The notes under the pieces: generated by a model | Databases searched by the model: none | What the model saw: the letters and a program-made list of their open reading frames with translations, nothing else | What the model was told of the DNA's origin: nothing | Shown: positions 8,817 to 18,534 of the stretch, one piece after another | How the letters are laid out: each line of letters starts with the position of its first letter | Numbering within the stretch: position 1 is the stretch's first letter | From: Coleofasciculus sp. FACHB-1120 | Lineage (GTDB): Bacteria; Cyanobacteriota; Cyanobacteriia; Cyanobacteriales; FACHB-T130 | Assembly: GCF_014698845.1 (NCBI RefSeq) | Contig: NZ_JACJTV010000001.1 | Location: 1-64,000, forward strand | Direction: 5' to 3' | DNA: 64,000 nucleotides | Made by a program: the position numbers and the translations under genes

Positions 8817-9863
8817 ATGCTCAATTTATCAACTGCTGCTGCTGCTTCTCAAACAAACTCTTCTTCAGTGAGCTTTCTAGATTCGGAGTTGCCCAAAATT
8901 CTGGTGGTTGACGATCATCCCTCCAGCCGCATGACGGCGGTAGCACTCCTGTCGGTAGAAGGGTACGAAGTTTTGGAGGCAGAAAGTGGGCCAGATGCAT
9001 TGAAGCGTGTCGTCGAGTGCAATCCAGATTTAATTCTGCTGGATGTAATGATGCCGGGTATGGATGGGTTTGAGGTATGTCGGAAGCTAAAACAAGACGA
9101 ACAAACCCGCCTGATTCCGGTTGTTTTCATCACAGCGCTCAATGACCGGCGATCGCGCATTCTGGGTATTGAGGCAGGTGGAGATGATTTTCTGACCAAA
9201 CCCTTCGATCGCTTAGAACTCTCTGCCAGAGTCCGGTCTCTTGTCCAGCAAAAGCGCTTGAATGAAGACTTGGATCACGCCGAACAAGTCCTATTCTCGA
9301 TCGCCCGCAGTGTTGAAAGCCGCGATCCCGTGACTGGCGATCACTGTGGAAGACTGGTGGATATGGGGAAAGCTTTTGGTGAATTTCTGAATCTTTCTCG
9401 CAACGAAGTTCGAGATTTGATGTGGGGAGGTTATCTCCATGACATTGGTAAAGTAGGGATTCCCGACGCCGTGCTGCTCAAAACTGGGAAACTCAATGAC
9501 GAAGAATGGGTAATTATGAAGCAGCACGTTCTGATTGGTGAGAAAATTTGTAAGCCCCTGCGAACCATGCGGGGCGTCATTCCGATTATTCGTAATCACC
9601 ATGAACGCTGGGATGGAACGGGTTATCCCGATGGTTTGGCTAAAGAGGAGATTCCCTTTCTGGCCCAGGTTTTTCAAATTATTGATATTTACGATGCCCT
9701 GACAAGCGAACGTCCCTACAAACGCGCGTTTACACCGGCAGAAGCCTTAGAAATTTTTGCAGAAGAAACGGCAAAAGGTTGGAGAAATCCTCAATTAGTA
9801 GAGAAGTTTACTGAGTTTATTCAATCAGTTCCCCTCGCTGAAACGCTGCCAGAAGCCGTGTAG
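8817..9863 (+). CDS. response regulator with REC and HD-GYP domains
   Basis: The receiver domain (about residues 27-145) has the phospho-acceptor Asp76 in LLDVMMPG and the conserved lysine in TKPF. A helical linker leads to an HD-GYP domain with H208-D209 in YLHDIGK and HHERWDGTGYP at 261-271. HD-GYP proteins hydrolyse cyclic di-GMP, and the required residues are present, so this is probably a phosphorylation-controlled phosphodiesterase (RpfG-like). No cognate kinase is adjacent. The first 25 residues are alanine/serine-rich and disordered, so a later start cannot be excluded. Confidence 0.92.
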   Translation: MLNLSTAAAASQTNSSSVSFLDSELPKILVVDDHPSSRMTAVALLSVEGYEVLEAESGPDALKRVVECNPDLILLDVMMPGMDGFEVCRKLKQDEQTRLIPVVFITALNDRRSRILGIEAGGDDFLTKPFDRLELSARVRSLVQQKRLNEDLDHAEQVLFSIARSVESRDPVTGDHCGRLVDMGKAFGEFLNLSRNEVRDLMWGGYLHDIGKVGIPDAVLLKTGKLNDEEWVIMKQHVLIGEKICKPLRTMRGVIPIIRNHHERWDGTGYPDGLAKEEIPFLAQVFQIIDIYDALTSERPYKRAFTPAEALEIFAEETAKGWRNPQLVEKFTEFIQSVPLAETLPEAV

Positions 9864-10017
9864 GGGCGAACCGACAGGTCGGCTGGCTCAAAAATTAGTC
9901 GGATGCTGGCGGCTGATTGGGTCAAGGCTTCACCGACAAAGAACCACGAATGCTCTTTCATGGTTCATGCTTCATCCTTTATTGTTTTAGCTGGTCTGAT
10001 AACGCGAAAAGCTGAAT

Positions 10018-11409
10018 ATGGTAGCAGTAGCAATTCTTGCAGCAGGACGGGGGACACGGATGAAATCGAATCTGCCCAAGGTCCTACATTCCTTGGGAGG
10101 GCGATCGCTCGTCGAACGGGTTCTCCATAGTCTGTCTGAAGTCGAACCATCAAGGTGCCACATCATCGTTGGATATCAAGGCGATCGCATCATAGACGCC
10201 TTGGGAGAGGTCATCGATCGATTACCTCCACTTCCCACTCTGGAGTTTGTCGAACAAACCCAGCAGTTGGGCACGGGTCATGCCGTCCAGCAATTACTCC
10301 CCCATCTGGAAGGCTTCACCGGCGATTTGCTGGTTTTAAATGGGGATGTCCCGTTATTGCGATCGCAAACGCTTAAAAATCTGCTGCAAACTCACCGAGA
10401 GCATCAGAACATTGCGACCCTCCTCACCGCCCAAATGCCCAACCCCAAAGGCTATGGGCGGGTTTTTTGTAATGGTCAAAATCTAGTTAAAGAGATTGTA
10501 GAAGACCGGGACTGCACGCCTGCTCAAAAGCAAAATCGCCGGATTAACGCAGGGGTTTACTGCTTCAATTGGCCGCAACTGGAAAAAGTATTGCCACAAC
10601 TGGTAGCGAACAACGATCAGCAGGAATACTATCTGACTGATGCGGTTAAATTCATGGAGCCGGTGATGGCTGTGGATGTGGAGGATTACCAGGAAATCCT
10701 GGGAATCAACGACCGTAAACAACTTAGCAATGCTTACGAAATTTTACAAGAGCGGGTCAAGGATGCCTGGATGGCGGCGGGTGTGACTTTAGTGAGTCCA
10801 GACACAATCACCATTGATGACACGGTACAGTTGCAACCGGATGTGGTGATCGAACCGCAAACTCATCTGCGGGGAAATACCGCGATCGCATCTGGGAGTT
10901 GCATTGGCCCTGGTAGCTTGATTGAAAATAGCCAGATTGGGGAAAATGTCACGGTAGTTTATTCCGTGGTGACTGACAGTGTGGTTAAAAATGGTACGCG
11001 GATTGGCCCCTACGCCCATTTACGCGGTCATGTAGAAGTCGGGGAATCTTGCCGCATCGGAAATTTTGTGGAACTGAAAAATAGCACTTTGGGCGATCGC
11101 ACGAATGCTGCCCACCTGTCCTATTTAGGCGATGCTACTTTAGGGAATAAAGTGAATATTGGGGCAGGGACAATTACTGCTAATTATGACGGCGTGAAGA
11201 AGCATCGTACCAAAATCGGCGATCGCACGAAAACCGGCTCCAACAGTGTTCTGGTTGCGCCGGTGACACTGGGAGAAGACGTAACGGTTGCAGCCGGGTC
11301 TGTGGTCACGAAAGACGTTCTAGATGATTCTTTGGTAATCGCCCGTGCCCGTCAAATCGTCAGAAAGGGCTGGCGGTTAAAACCTCAATCGGAAGAATCA
11401 CCCAGTTAA
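10018..11409 (+). CDS. glmU: bifunctional UDP-GlcNAc pyrophosphorylase / glucosamine-1-phosphate acetyltransferase
   Basis: The 463-residue protein makes UDP-N-acetylglucosamine for peptidoglycan and surface polysaccharides. The N-terminal pyrophosphorylase has [21 protein letters not shown] and LNGDVPLL; residues from about 250 form a left-handed beta-helix of hexapeptide repeats with the acetyltransferase motif [11 protein letters not shown]. Length and domain order are standard for GlmU. ATG 10018 places the GTRM loop at the usual position. It appears as a single gene; the upstream 154 bases hold only a short inverted GACAGGTCGG-like motif. Confidence 0.97.
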   Translation: MVAVAILAAGRGTRMKSNLPKVLHSLGGRSLVERVLHSLSEVEPSRCHIIVGYQGDRIIDALGEVIDRLPPLPTLEFVEQTQQLGTGHAVQQLLPHLEGFTGDLLVLNGDVPLLRSQTLKNLLQTHREHQNIATLLTAQMPNPKGYGRVFCNGQNLVKEIVEDRDCTPAQKQNRRINAGVYCFNWPQLEKVLPQLVANNDQQEYYLTDAVKFMEPVMAVDVEDYQEILGINDRKQLSNAYEILQERVKDAWMAAGVTLVSPDTITIDDTVQLQPDVVIEPQTHLRGNTAIASGSCIGPGSLIENSQIGENVTVVYSVVTDSVVKNGTRIGPYAHLRGHVEVGESCRIGNFVELKNSTLGDRTNAAHLSYLGDATLGNKVNIGAGTITANYDGVKKHRTKIGDRTKTGSNSVLVAPVTLGEDVTVAAGSVVTKDVLDDSLVIARARQIVRKGWRLKPQSEESPS

Positions 11410-11527
11410 CTTTAGCCATTGGCGTTGCCCAAAATCCGCCACTTCAATATTTTTGAGCGAACCTCTCCCTCACCTCTCCGACAAGGCTACCGTTTACACA
11501 TCTTGTACAGAATGCGAAACGCTGTCC

Positions 11528-11601
11528 GATCCCCCTTGCATCCCCCTTAAAAAGGGGGACTTTGACTTCAGTCCCCCCTTTTTAAGGGGGTTGGGGGGAT
11601 C
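11528..11601. repeat. 74-bp palindromic intergenic repeat, probable bidirectional terminator
   Basis: GATCCCCC...TTAAAAAGGGGGAC (11528-11560) is mirrored by GTCCCCCCTTTTTAAGGGGG...GGGGGGATC (11571-11601). Large G/C-rich palindromes of this look are dispersed in cyanobacterial genomes. It lies between convergent glmU and the isoaspartyl peptidase gene. Confidence 0.75.
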
Positions 11602-11691
11602 AAAACGTTGTGGGGCAACATCAGAAGACTTGTGTGTACACGGTAGCCGATAACGGGGGGGAAAAGGGCTGGGATTTTGTTGAAGATTGAG

Positions 11692-12651
11692 CTAACCAAT
11701 GAAGCCAGATAGGGTGTCACCCGTCCATTCCAAGGTGTCCCCCATCTGTTCGCCAGTGTGAAAAGCGGCGAGGAGGACTTCGCTCGTTTTCCCAAATGCG
11801 ATCGCTCCAGTTGCATCAATCCCAATCGCCCCAAAATCCCGCTGACGCCCACGCGCTTCAGTAAAGGAACGCTCAAAAGCATCTGCTAGAGACAAACCAT
11901 CCGTCACCCGCACCACAATCCGCGCCGCCAGACATTCATCAATAATGTCTTCTCCAATCCCCGTACAGCTAATCGCCGCTTGAGCAGTCGCGTAATTCCC
12001 CGCAGGCATTGCCGAATCGCTGACTCGACCAATCCGCTCAAAACCCTTGCCTCCCGTCGAAGTGCCTGCGGCTAAATTTCCCTGACCATCCAGAACCACC
12101 ACTCCAATCGTGCCGCGTCCAGCTTCTGGGTCATCCACCAGCTCTTTTTCAGCCACAACCCCAGCGGCTTCTTTAATAAAATTCTCGCTCCGCTCTTGCA
12201 GCCACTCTTGCAAGCGAATCTCGATCATTGGATTGTAAATCGGAACTTGCAATTCCCGCACGAGTTCTGCCGACCCGTAATCTGATAGCACGCGATCGGG
12301 AGAAGCTTGTAAAGCTTGAGCTAGGTCAATGGGATGTTGAACGCGCGATACATTAATCACGCCGCTCAATCGCTGAATTCCCCCATCCATCAGCGAGGCA
12401 CTCATGCGAATTTGACCATCTGATTGCAGTACCGAACCCGTTCCCGCATTAAAGCGGGGATCGTCTTCCATCAAGTGGCAACCATGCACCACTGCTGCTT
12501 GGGCAGTTGCTCCTGCCAACAGCAGGGTATAAACTTCTTCCACTACTTTGTAGAGTGACTTGCGGACTGCGTCAGCCCCCTCTTGACTTTTGAGGGCGCT
12601 ACCGGCACCACCGTGAATAATCACCTTGGGTTGCACCTGATTTACTGACAT
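11692..12651 (-). CDS. isoaspartyl peptidase / plant-type L-asparaginase
   Basis: The 319-residue protein is an N-terminal nucleophile hydrolase. A precursor self-cleaves before Thr181 (GRGTIGVVVLD), and the new N-terminal threonine attacks isoaspartyl dipeptides or asparagine. Other family marks are IIHGGAG at the N-terminus, FNAGTGSVL and GTSTGGKGFERIGRVSDS in the beta subunit. Such enzymes recycle damaged proteins and, in cyanobacteria, degrade beta-Asp-Arg dipeptides from cyanophycin. Cyanophycin genes are not present here, so that role is inference. Confidence 0.93.
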   Translation of the reverse strand: MSVNQVQPKVIIHGGAGSALKSQEGADAVRKSLYKVVEEVYTLLLAGATAQAAVVHGCHLMEDDPRFNAGTGSVLQSDGQIRMSASLMDGGIQRLSGVINVSRVQHPIDLAQALQASPDRVLSDYGSAELVRELQVPIYNPMIEIRLQEWLQERSENFIKEAAGVVAEKELVDDPEAGRGTIGVVVLDGQGNLAAGTSTGGKGFERIGRVSDSAMPAGNYATAQAAISCTGIGEDIIDECLAARIVVRVTDGLSLADAFERSFTEARGRQRDFGAIGIDATGAIAFGKTSEVLLAAFHTGEQMGDTLEWTGDTLSGFIG

Positions 12652-12762
12652 ATTTCAATCCTTTGTAATTTTTAATCCATTAGTTAGCCTTGATTTCAGA
12701 TTTCAGATTTGTGATGTTTTCAATCCAGGCATCCAAAATCTAAACTTGGGCTTTTACGTGTG

Positions 12763-12915
12763 CTAATTGGCTTGGGTGCGACGGCGGCGACAGCGCTCCG
12801 AACAGTATTTCACATCATCCCAACAATCGGCCCATTTTTTGCGCCAGGTGAAGGGACGCTGACATACCGGGCAAATTTTGCTGGGTAAGTCGGACTTGGA
12901 GCGAACACGCTTCAT
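12763..12915 (-). CDS. DUF2256 family small zinc-ribbon-like protein
   Basis: A 50-residue basic protein with two CxxC-like pairs ([14 protein letters not shown] and CSERCRRRR) around a conserved WRKKW...CWDDVKYC core, the signature of DUF2256. The four cysteines probably bind zinc. Function is unknown in the family. ATG 12915 is used; an in-frame ATG at 12933 would add six residues, and neither has a strong Shine-Dalgarno. It follows the gap upstream of the isoaspartyl peptidase gene on the same strand. Confidence 0.85.
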   Translation of the reverse strand: MKRVRSKSDLPSKICPVCQRPFTWRKKWADCWDDVKYCSERCRRRRTQAN

Positions 12916-13028
12916 GCTAATTTGACGATACATTGCCAATATTCAATTTTACGAAATCGATCGGAACTATGGTAATTATGTCCGCCCATAGAGAGATGCG
13001 CTTTTAGACTATTTTATTATTTTGAATC

Positions 13029-13862
13029 ATGGATGAGAATAGATTAGCCAGGGTGCGGATTGTATTAGTAGAGCCAGCAGGCCCGCTGAACGTAGGTTCT
13101 GTGGCTCGCGCGATGAAAAATATGGGATTGCGGCAGTTGGTGCTGGTGAATCCCCAATGCGATCGCCTCTCGAAAGAAGCAACAGATATGGCAGTTCATG
13201 CCCTAGACGTACTGGAATCGGCTCAGGTAGTCGCGACGATCCCAGAAGCATTACAAGGGTGCGTGAAAGCGATCGCCACCACGACCCGCCCTCGAACCTT
13301 AGAAACGCCGCTAGAAAATCCCAGAATCGCTTTACCTTGGTTGCTGGAAGAACCGCTGCCATCAGCATTGCTCTTTGGCCCAGAAGATCGAGGGTTAAGT
13401 AATGTGGAATTAAACTATGCTCAGCGATTTGTACGCATTACCACTAATCCGGAGTATCCTTCATTAAATCTGGCTCAAGCAGTTGGCATTTGTTGTTACG
13501 AGCTTTACCAAAATTGGTCAGCCCTCAGCAGTCAGCCGCAAATCACTGGCAATCAACGGTACGAGAACGGTAGTGCCGTGCCCGTACCAACGGACAACCC
13601 CCAACTGACAATTGACCCTGCCTCATTAGAAGTTTTGGATGGGTATTATCAACAGATGGAAGCCGTGTTATTAAAAATGGGTTATCTCTATCCCCACACT
13701 GCCAGCAGGCGAATGGAAAAATTTCGGCGTCTGTTCAACCGAGCCAATCCCTCCAAAGCAGAAGTGGCAATGCTCCGAGGCATTTTCAGCCAGATGGACT
13801 GGGCGCTACAATTTCTGCCAGATTCTGTTACGAATGAATCAGAACAGCAAGACGCACCATAA
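13029..13862 (+). CDS. TrmJ/TrmH-type SPOUT RNA methyltransferase
   Basis: The 277-residue protein has the SPOUT signature in order: EPAGPLNVGSVARAMKNMG, then LLFGPEDRGLSN and PSLNLAQAV, which form the deep trefoil knot that binds SAM. The C-terminal tail (about residues 185-277) is helical, as in TrmJ, which 2'-O-methylates tRNA position 32. A different RNA target is possible for this cyanobacterial member. ATG 13029 lies directly before the conserved region. A GTTAGC-rich stretch follows the gene at 13885-13910. Confidence 0.88.
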   Translation: MDENRLARVRIVLVEPAGPLNVGSVARAMKNMGLRQLVLVNPQCDRLSKEATDMAVHALDVLESAQVVATIPEALQGCVKAIATTTRPRTLETPLENPRIALPWLLEEPLPSALLFGPEDRGLSNVELNYAQRFVRITTNPEYPSLNLAQAVGICCYELYQNWSALSSQPQITGNQRYENGSAVPVPTDNPQLTIDPASLEVLDGYYQQMEAVLLKMGYLYPHTASRRMEKFRRLFNRANPSKAEVAMLRGIFSQMDWALQFLPDSVTNESEQQDAP

Positions 13863-14061
13863 AATAAGCAAAAGTTGGTAAGAACGTTACCGTTAGCGTT
13901 AGCAATGCGTTAGCAGTGTTGCGATAAGCAAAAGCATTCGTTCCCTTATGCAAGTGATAGACCCTGGAAAAGTAAAGCTAAAGCTTCGCCGGTACAGTGG
14001 TTAGTCACTCTTTATTAACAGGTAACAATTAACAATAACCATATTGGTGGAGGAGTTAGGA

Positions 14062-15882
14062 GTGACTCAGCAGTCTGAAACTCAGTCAGTTGTGTCAGAG
14101 GTGTCAGGAGGAAGTACGTTTAAAGACAATGGGCAAAGCCCAAACGGTTCATCCTCACCGAACCCACACAATCGTTCTGACATCCGCGAACGTCGGCGGG
14201 GGCAACAAAAAAGACAACCCGCGTCACGAAATCGACGCGATGTACTCAAAACTACGCCCTTGAGCGTGAGCCGTGAAGGGGTTGCGACGCCGCGAGGAAA
14301 GAATCAAAGTTCAGCAAGGATAGGTTTCGGTTTGAAAAATGCGCCCCTAGACACACAACAAAAGAAATCTTCCCCGTCCCTACGCACTCGAAACTCCTCC
14401 GGTGCCAGTCTGTCATTGCGACAGGGGGAGTCAAATAACGCTCCCAATCGTTCCTTAAGATCCACGACGCCCTCCACCACGCCAATCAGGAAATCACCCT
14501 TGCGGTTCGGTTCCGATGTGAATCAGGGAAGGCAGCGGATAGAAGCACCCCTACCCCAAACAAACCGTCGCCATCGCTCACGTCAAGGCGGTTCGATCCC
14601 CAATCAAAGTCTGCGCGAGGCAGTACGCCCTTACCCCGTCCCGTCCAAGGGGAATGTGAGACGCTTCCAAAAACGCCCTCCTTCCCAGCTAGCTCAGCCC
14701 GCAGGCACGCATAAGAGCGGGGGAACTTCACCTCAACGCCGGACGCGATCGCCCGGACGTCCGGTTTCTCCCTGGCTGTACGGTGCCCGTCTGCTCATCT
14801 TAGGGGTAGGACTTGGCGCGATCGCGGGAACTGTTTTATCGGCTTGGGACCCAGCAACCCGCCAGGTGGCAGGCGCTGCTAGCAAGGGGTCTGTCCTCCA
14901 GCAGTCAGCCGTCGGGGCGATTGGTCAAGCATCGGGACAAAAATCACCGGCTCAAGCTGACGCGGCGATGGGTGCGGCGGCGGGTACTTCCGCCCTGACG
15001 CTGAATCAAGAAATTCCAGCGCTGAAAGCACACCTACAGGCGCTGGTGACGCAAAATTCCAAATTAAATCCAGGCGTCTTTTTAGTAGAGTTGGAGACAG
15101 GTGCCTATCTCGACTTGTCGGGTAGCGAAACCTTCCCAGCGGCTAGCACGATTAAAGTGCCAATTCTCGTCGCCTTTTTCCAAGATGTGGATGCTGGAAA
15201 AATTCGTCTGGATGAACCGTTAACGTTAGAGAAAAATCTGATGGGTTCTGGTTCCGGCGATTTGCAGTACAAAAAGCCAGGGACGAAGTACACCGCCCTA
15301 GAGGTGGCAACTAAGATGATTGCGATTAGTGATAACACCGCTACCAATATGCTGATTCAGCGTTTGGGCGGTGCGGAGGCACTAAATCAGCGGTTCCAAT
15401 CTTGGGGATTGACGTCAACCGTGATACACAACCCCCTACCGGACTTGGAAGGGACGAACACTACAAGTCCTAAAGAGTTGGCGACGGTGATGGCAATGGT
15501 CAATCAAGGCAATGTGGTCTCGGTGCCATCGCGCGATCGCATCTTGCATATCATGCAACAAACAGTGACAAATTCGTTGCTGCCACGGGGACTGGGTAAA
15601 GGCGCTAACATCGCCCACAAAACCGGCGATATTGGCTCTCTAATCGCGGACGTTGGCTTGATTGATATGCCCACTGGCAAGCGCTACATTGCTGCTGTGA
15701 TGGTGCAACGCCCCCACAATGACGCGAAGGCCTCAGAGTTGATTCGCCAGGTATCTCGTGCAGCTTATCAACACTTCAACCAACCAGCGACACCACCCAG
15801 TTCGACGGAAGCGCCTTCAGGCATCTCTAGCCCAATTCCCAAGCCGATTACGGCGGGAAATCCTACGAGTTTTATTAATTAG
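14062..15882 (+). CDS. membrane-anchored class A beta-lactamase-like serine hydrolase with long basic N-terminus
   Basis: The first 230 residues are Arg/Ser/Asn/Pro-rich and apparently disordered. A single membrane segment follows (about 238-258), then a periplasmic serine hydrolase domain. That domain has Ser362 in STIK, SDN at 423-425 and KTG at 520-522, the three active-site elements of class A beta-lactamases and related PBPs; a DLEGTN loop may supply the glutamate. The frame opens at TTG 14044, but GTG 14062 has GAGGAG six bases upstream and is preferred. It may act on beta-lactams or on peptidoglycan. Confidence 0.85.
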   Translation: MTQQSETQSVVSEVSGGSTFKDNGQSPNGSSSPNPHNRSDIRERRRGQQKRQPASRNRRDVLKTTPLSVSREGVATPRGKNQSSARIGFGLKNAPLDTQQKKSSPSLRTRNSSGASLSLRQGESNNAPNRSLRSTTPSTTPIRKSPLRFGSDVNQGRQRIEAPLPQTNRRHRSRQGGSIPNQSLREAVRPYPVPSKGNVRRFQKRPPSQLAQPAGTHKSGGTSPQRRTRSPGRPVSPWLYGARLLILGVGLGAIAGTVLSAWDPATRQVAGAASKGSVLQQSAVGAIGQASGQKSPAQADAAMGAAAGTSALTLNQEIPALKAHLQALVTQNSKLNPGVFLVELETGAYLDLSGSETFPAASTIKVPILVAFFQDVDAGKIRLDEPLTLEKNLMGSGSGDLQYKKPGTKYTALEVATKMIAISDNTATNMLIQRLGGAEALNQRFQSWGLTSTVIHNPLPDLEGTNTTSPKELATVMAMVNQGNVVSVPSRDRILHIMQQTVTNSLLPRGLGKGANIAHKTGDIGSLIADVGLIDMPTGKRYIAAVMVQRPHNDAKASELIRQVSRAAYQHFNQPATPPSSTEAPSGISSPIPKPITAGNPTSFIN

Positions 15883-15995
15883 CTGAAGTCACGCAAATTG
15901 GTGAAAATAAACTGAATTTATTGGGGCTGGTAATGGGTAATTGATAATCCGGAATTGCCCATAGTTAGCGATTAATTGCAACTGACCACCGATAG

Positions 15996-16025
15996 GAGGA
16001 TAGCACAACCAACTGTGCTATCCTC
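15996..16025 (+). terminator. stem-loop after the beta-lactamase-like gene
   Basis: GAGGATAGCACA (15996-16007) and TGTGCTATCCTC (16014-16025) pair perfectly around a six-base loop, 113 bases past the stop. The T tract after it is weak. Confidence 0.5.
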
Positions 16026-16146
16026 AAAGCCTTATTACCTTTTTTCCTTGAAAAACGTAGTCATATTTAATTAGGTTGAGTAGTAAAAAATAAAAGGGCG
16101 ATCGCTCTGAAGAATTACCGCTTTTTCACCGGACACTCTTCTTAAT

Positions 16147-16458
16147 TTATCTGTGTCGCTCTAACCGCTCAATCACAATATCTTTCCCTATCATATAAAG
16201 GATTAATGAAAATAAAAGAAATTGCCCAAATTGTAAAACTGGATCTAAACGCCAACCTTGCAAAAATAAAATTATCCCGGAAATTAGCAGCAAACTTCTT
16301 ATAATTACAGATACAAATTTATCTAATTTTAAAACTGAGTCACTCAAGTTATTTGTTCGTCTCGATGCTGCACCTCTAATTAAACTTAGGTAGGTGATAG
16401 CCAGAATAATATATAGTAGTCCTAAAATCGATGCTGAATTTAAACCAAAATTTATCAT
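16147..16458 (-). CDS. ycf66: Ycf66 family membrane protein (copy 2)
   Basis: A 103-residue protein with three hydrophobic stretches. The N-terminal NFGLNSASILGLLY and the C-terminal FLQGWRLDPVLQFGQFLLF are the hallmark of Ycf66, a family found in cyanobacteria and some plastids. Function is unknown; thylakoid or plasma membrane location is expected. The gene directly follows a second Ycf66 gene (31-base gap) and is markedly A/T-rich compared with recQ and other neighbours. ATG 16458 has AAAGGA upstream. Confidence 0.85.
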   Translation of the reverse strand: MINFGLNSASILGLLYIILAITYLSLIRGAASRRTNNLSDSVLKLDKFVSVIIRSLLLISGIILFLQGWRLDPVLQFGQFLLFSLILYMIGKDIVIERLERHR

Positions 16459-16489
16459 TTCATTAAATCCTTTATTATTTTAAATAAAA

Positions 16490-16780
16490 TCAATATAAAT
16501 TATCTTTAATAATTATGCAAATAATGACCCCTGTTAAAAGAAATTGTTCAAATTGAAGGATTGGATCTATACGCCAACCTTGAGACAATAACATTAAGCC
16601 ACACCAGAACATTATTATTGGTAAAAGTAAAACTTGAATACCATAAAAAATTACCGATAAAGGCCTCATCTGTCTTGAACGTTCAATTATTAAAATAATA
16701 GTCATTATTGGATAAATAAAAGCAATAACCCAATACACTAAACCGAGTATCGAGGCTAAATTTAAACCGTAGTTAACCAT
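16490..16780 (-). CDS. ycf66: Ycf66 family membrane protein (copy 1)
   Basis: A 96-residue protein parallel to the downstream gene: NYGLNLASILGLVY at the start and LSQGWRIDPILQFEQFLL near the end, with membrane segments between. It lacks the charged middle of the other copy and ends soon after the core. The frame opens at GTG 16789, but ATG 16780 has a GGAG sequence eight bases upstream. The two genes form a tandem, probably co-transcribed pair diverging from recQ. Their sequence difference suggests an old duplication. Confidence 0.83.
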   Translation of the reverse strand: MVNYGLNLASILGLVYWVIAFIYPIMTIILIIERSRQMRPLSVIFYGIQVLLLPIIMFWCGLMLLSQGWRIDPILQFEQFLLTGVIICIIIKDNLY

Positions 16781-16994
16781 TGAGGACACTCCTTTTTAAG
16801 AAAAAACTAAAACAAACTACGTTATATTGCGCTAAAGCTTAATATATCTTATTGCTAAGAACAGCCACTAGAATCAACCCTATTTGAGCTGTAGATGCTA
16901 GCCCTTCAGATTCCCAATTTCGAGAAAGAAGTCGGGGAGCTGTTATTCACGAATCATTTAGGATTGCTATAGAAGCGATCGCATCTACATACGA

Positions 16995-18455
16995 ATGATG
17001 AATGATTCTGAAACAAAATCCTGGGAAGAAGTCCGCGTCGCCTTCAAAAAAATCTGGGGATATGATGATTTTCGACCTCCCCAAGGAGAAATTATTCGCA
17101 GCTTGTTGCAAAAGCAAGATGCCCTAATCGTGATGCCAACGGGCGGGGGAAAGTCGATTTGTTTTCAACTCCCGGCGCTACTGCAAACAGGGCTAACGTT
17201 AGTGATTTCGCCCTTGGTGGCGCTGATGGAAAATCAAGTGCAGGAATTGCGCGATCGCAAGTTACCCGCCGCCTTGTTGCATAGCGAAGTGCCGACTCAC
17301 CAGCGACGGCAAACGCTGCAAACTCTTGAACATTTGAGATTATTGTACTTATCCCCAGAAACGCTGCTGAGTTCCCAAGTTTGGGAAAAGTTGTGTCAAC
17401 CAAAACTAAAAATTAACGGCTTAATTCTCGATGAAGCGCATTGCTTAGTGCAGTGGGGAGAGACATTTCGACCAACTTATCGACGGCTGGGAGCGGTGCG
17501 ACCGGCGCTGCTAAAATTAAAGCCAGCTGGGACAAAAATTGCGATCGCTGCCTTCACTGCTACTGCCGATCCCTCAGCGCAGCAAACCATCCAACAAGTC
17601 TTACAACTACAACAACCAGCGGTTTTTAAAAATAGCCCCTATCGGCAAAATCTACACCTGAAAGTGCAAACCATTTGGACACCCAGAGGACGCCGCCAAG
17701 GATTATTCAAGTTTATTCAGGAAAGACCCAAACAAGCGGGATTAGTTTACGTCCGCACCAGGCGAGATAGCGAAGAATTAACTCAGTTACTTAGCGATCG
17801 CGGTTATGCAACAGCAGCTTATCACGCGGGGTTGAGTCCAGAGGAACGGCGCTCAATTGAAGCGAGCTGGCTGAGCGATAAAATGCCTTTTGTAGTGTGT
17901 ACCTGCGCCTTCGGCATGGGAATTAACAAACCCAATGTCAGGTGGGTTGTTCATTTTCACTCGCCTTTGCTACTTTCCGAGTACGTGCAGGAAGTGGGAA
18001 GAGCTGGACGAGATGGTAAATTATCTGAAGCTTTAACCTTGGTGAGCGAACGGACGGGGTGGCTGAACCCGGAGGATAAGCAAAGACGAGAATTTTTTGC
18101 TGGAAAGATGCGATCGCAATATCAAGAAGCTCAGCAACTCGCATCCAAACTCCCACCAAAAGGGGAAGTAACCGCCGTAACCAAACAGTTTCGAGACGGT
18201 GCTGTCGCTCTCGCTCTCCTCCATAGTGCTGGACAATTGGAGTGGCAAGATCCCTTCAATTATGTTCGGCGTTCGGTTGGAAAATCTCGCTCTTTTGGGG
18301 AACTCAGTAGCCAGCAGCAGCAAGTTCAGTCCCAGATGGCGCAATACCTGAACACGCGACAGTGCCGTTGGCAGTTTTTGTTACAGGCTTTTGGCTTCAC
18401 CCAAGAGGCAGCTGGCTGGCGGTGCGGACACTGCGATAATTGCGCTCGACGCTAA
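16995..18455 (+). CDS. recQ: ATP-dependent DNA helicase, RecQ family (short form)
   Basis: The 486-residue protein has a superfamily 2 helicase core: PTGGGKS with Lys53, DEAHC at 146-150, AFTATAD, and the RecQ C-terminal motifs FGMGINKPNVRWVVHF and QEVGRAGRDGK. Cysteines in WRCGHCDNC at the very end suit a zinc site. There is no HRDC domain, so it is a shortened RecQ as often seen in cyanobacteria. RecQ enzymes unwind forks and recombination intermediates 3'-5'. It stands alone, divergent from the ycf66 pair. Translation may start at either of two adjacent ATG codons. Confidence 0.93.
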   Translation: MMNDSETKSWEEVRVAFKKIWGYDDFRPPQGEIIRSLLQKQDALIVMPTGGGKSICFQLPALLQTGLTLVISPLVALMENQVQELRDRKLPAALLHSEVPTHQRRQTLQTLEHLRLLYLSPETLLSSQVWEKLCQPKLKINGLILDEAHCLVQWGETFRPTYRRLGAVRPALLKLKPAGTKIAIAAFTATADPSAQQTIQQVLQLQQPAVFKNSPYRQNLHLKVQTIWTPRGRRQGLFKFIQERPKQAGLVYVRTRRDSEELTQLLSDRGYATAAYHAGLSPEERRSIEASWLSDKMPFVVCTCAFGMGINKPNVRWVVHFHSPLLLSEYVQEVGRAGRDGKLSEALTLVSERTGWLNPEDKQRREFFAGKMRSQYQEAQQLASKLPPKGEVTAVTKQFRDGAVALALLHSAGQLEWQDPFNYVRRSVGKSRSFGELSSQQQQVQSQMAQYLNTRQCRWQFLLQAFGFTQEAAGWRCGHCDNCARR

Positions 18456-18534
18456 TCTTCGGAGTCCGTATCAGTCGTTAACCCGGTGCGAGCAACGTTG
18501 AAGATGAAGTAGGTTTTCACTTCCGAATGGAGCC

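Noticed and set aside
11453-11653. 66-codon frame across the 74-bp palindrome
   Set aside because: Translation of a G/C-rich palindrome; no start signal and no protein-like composition.
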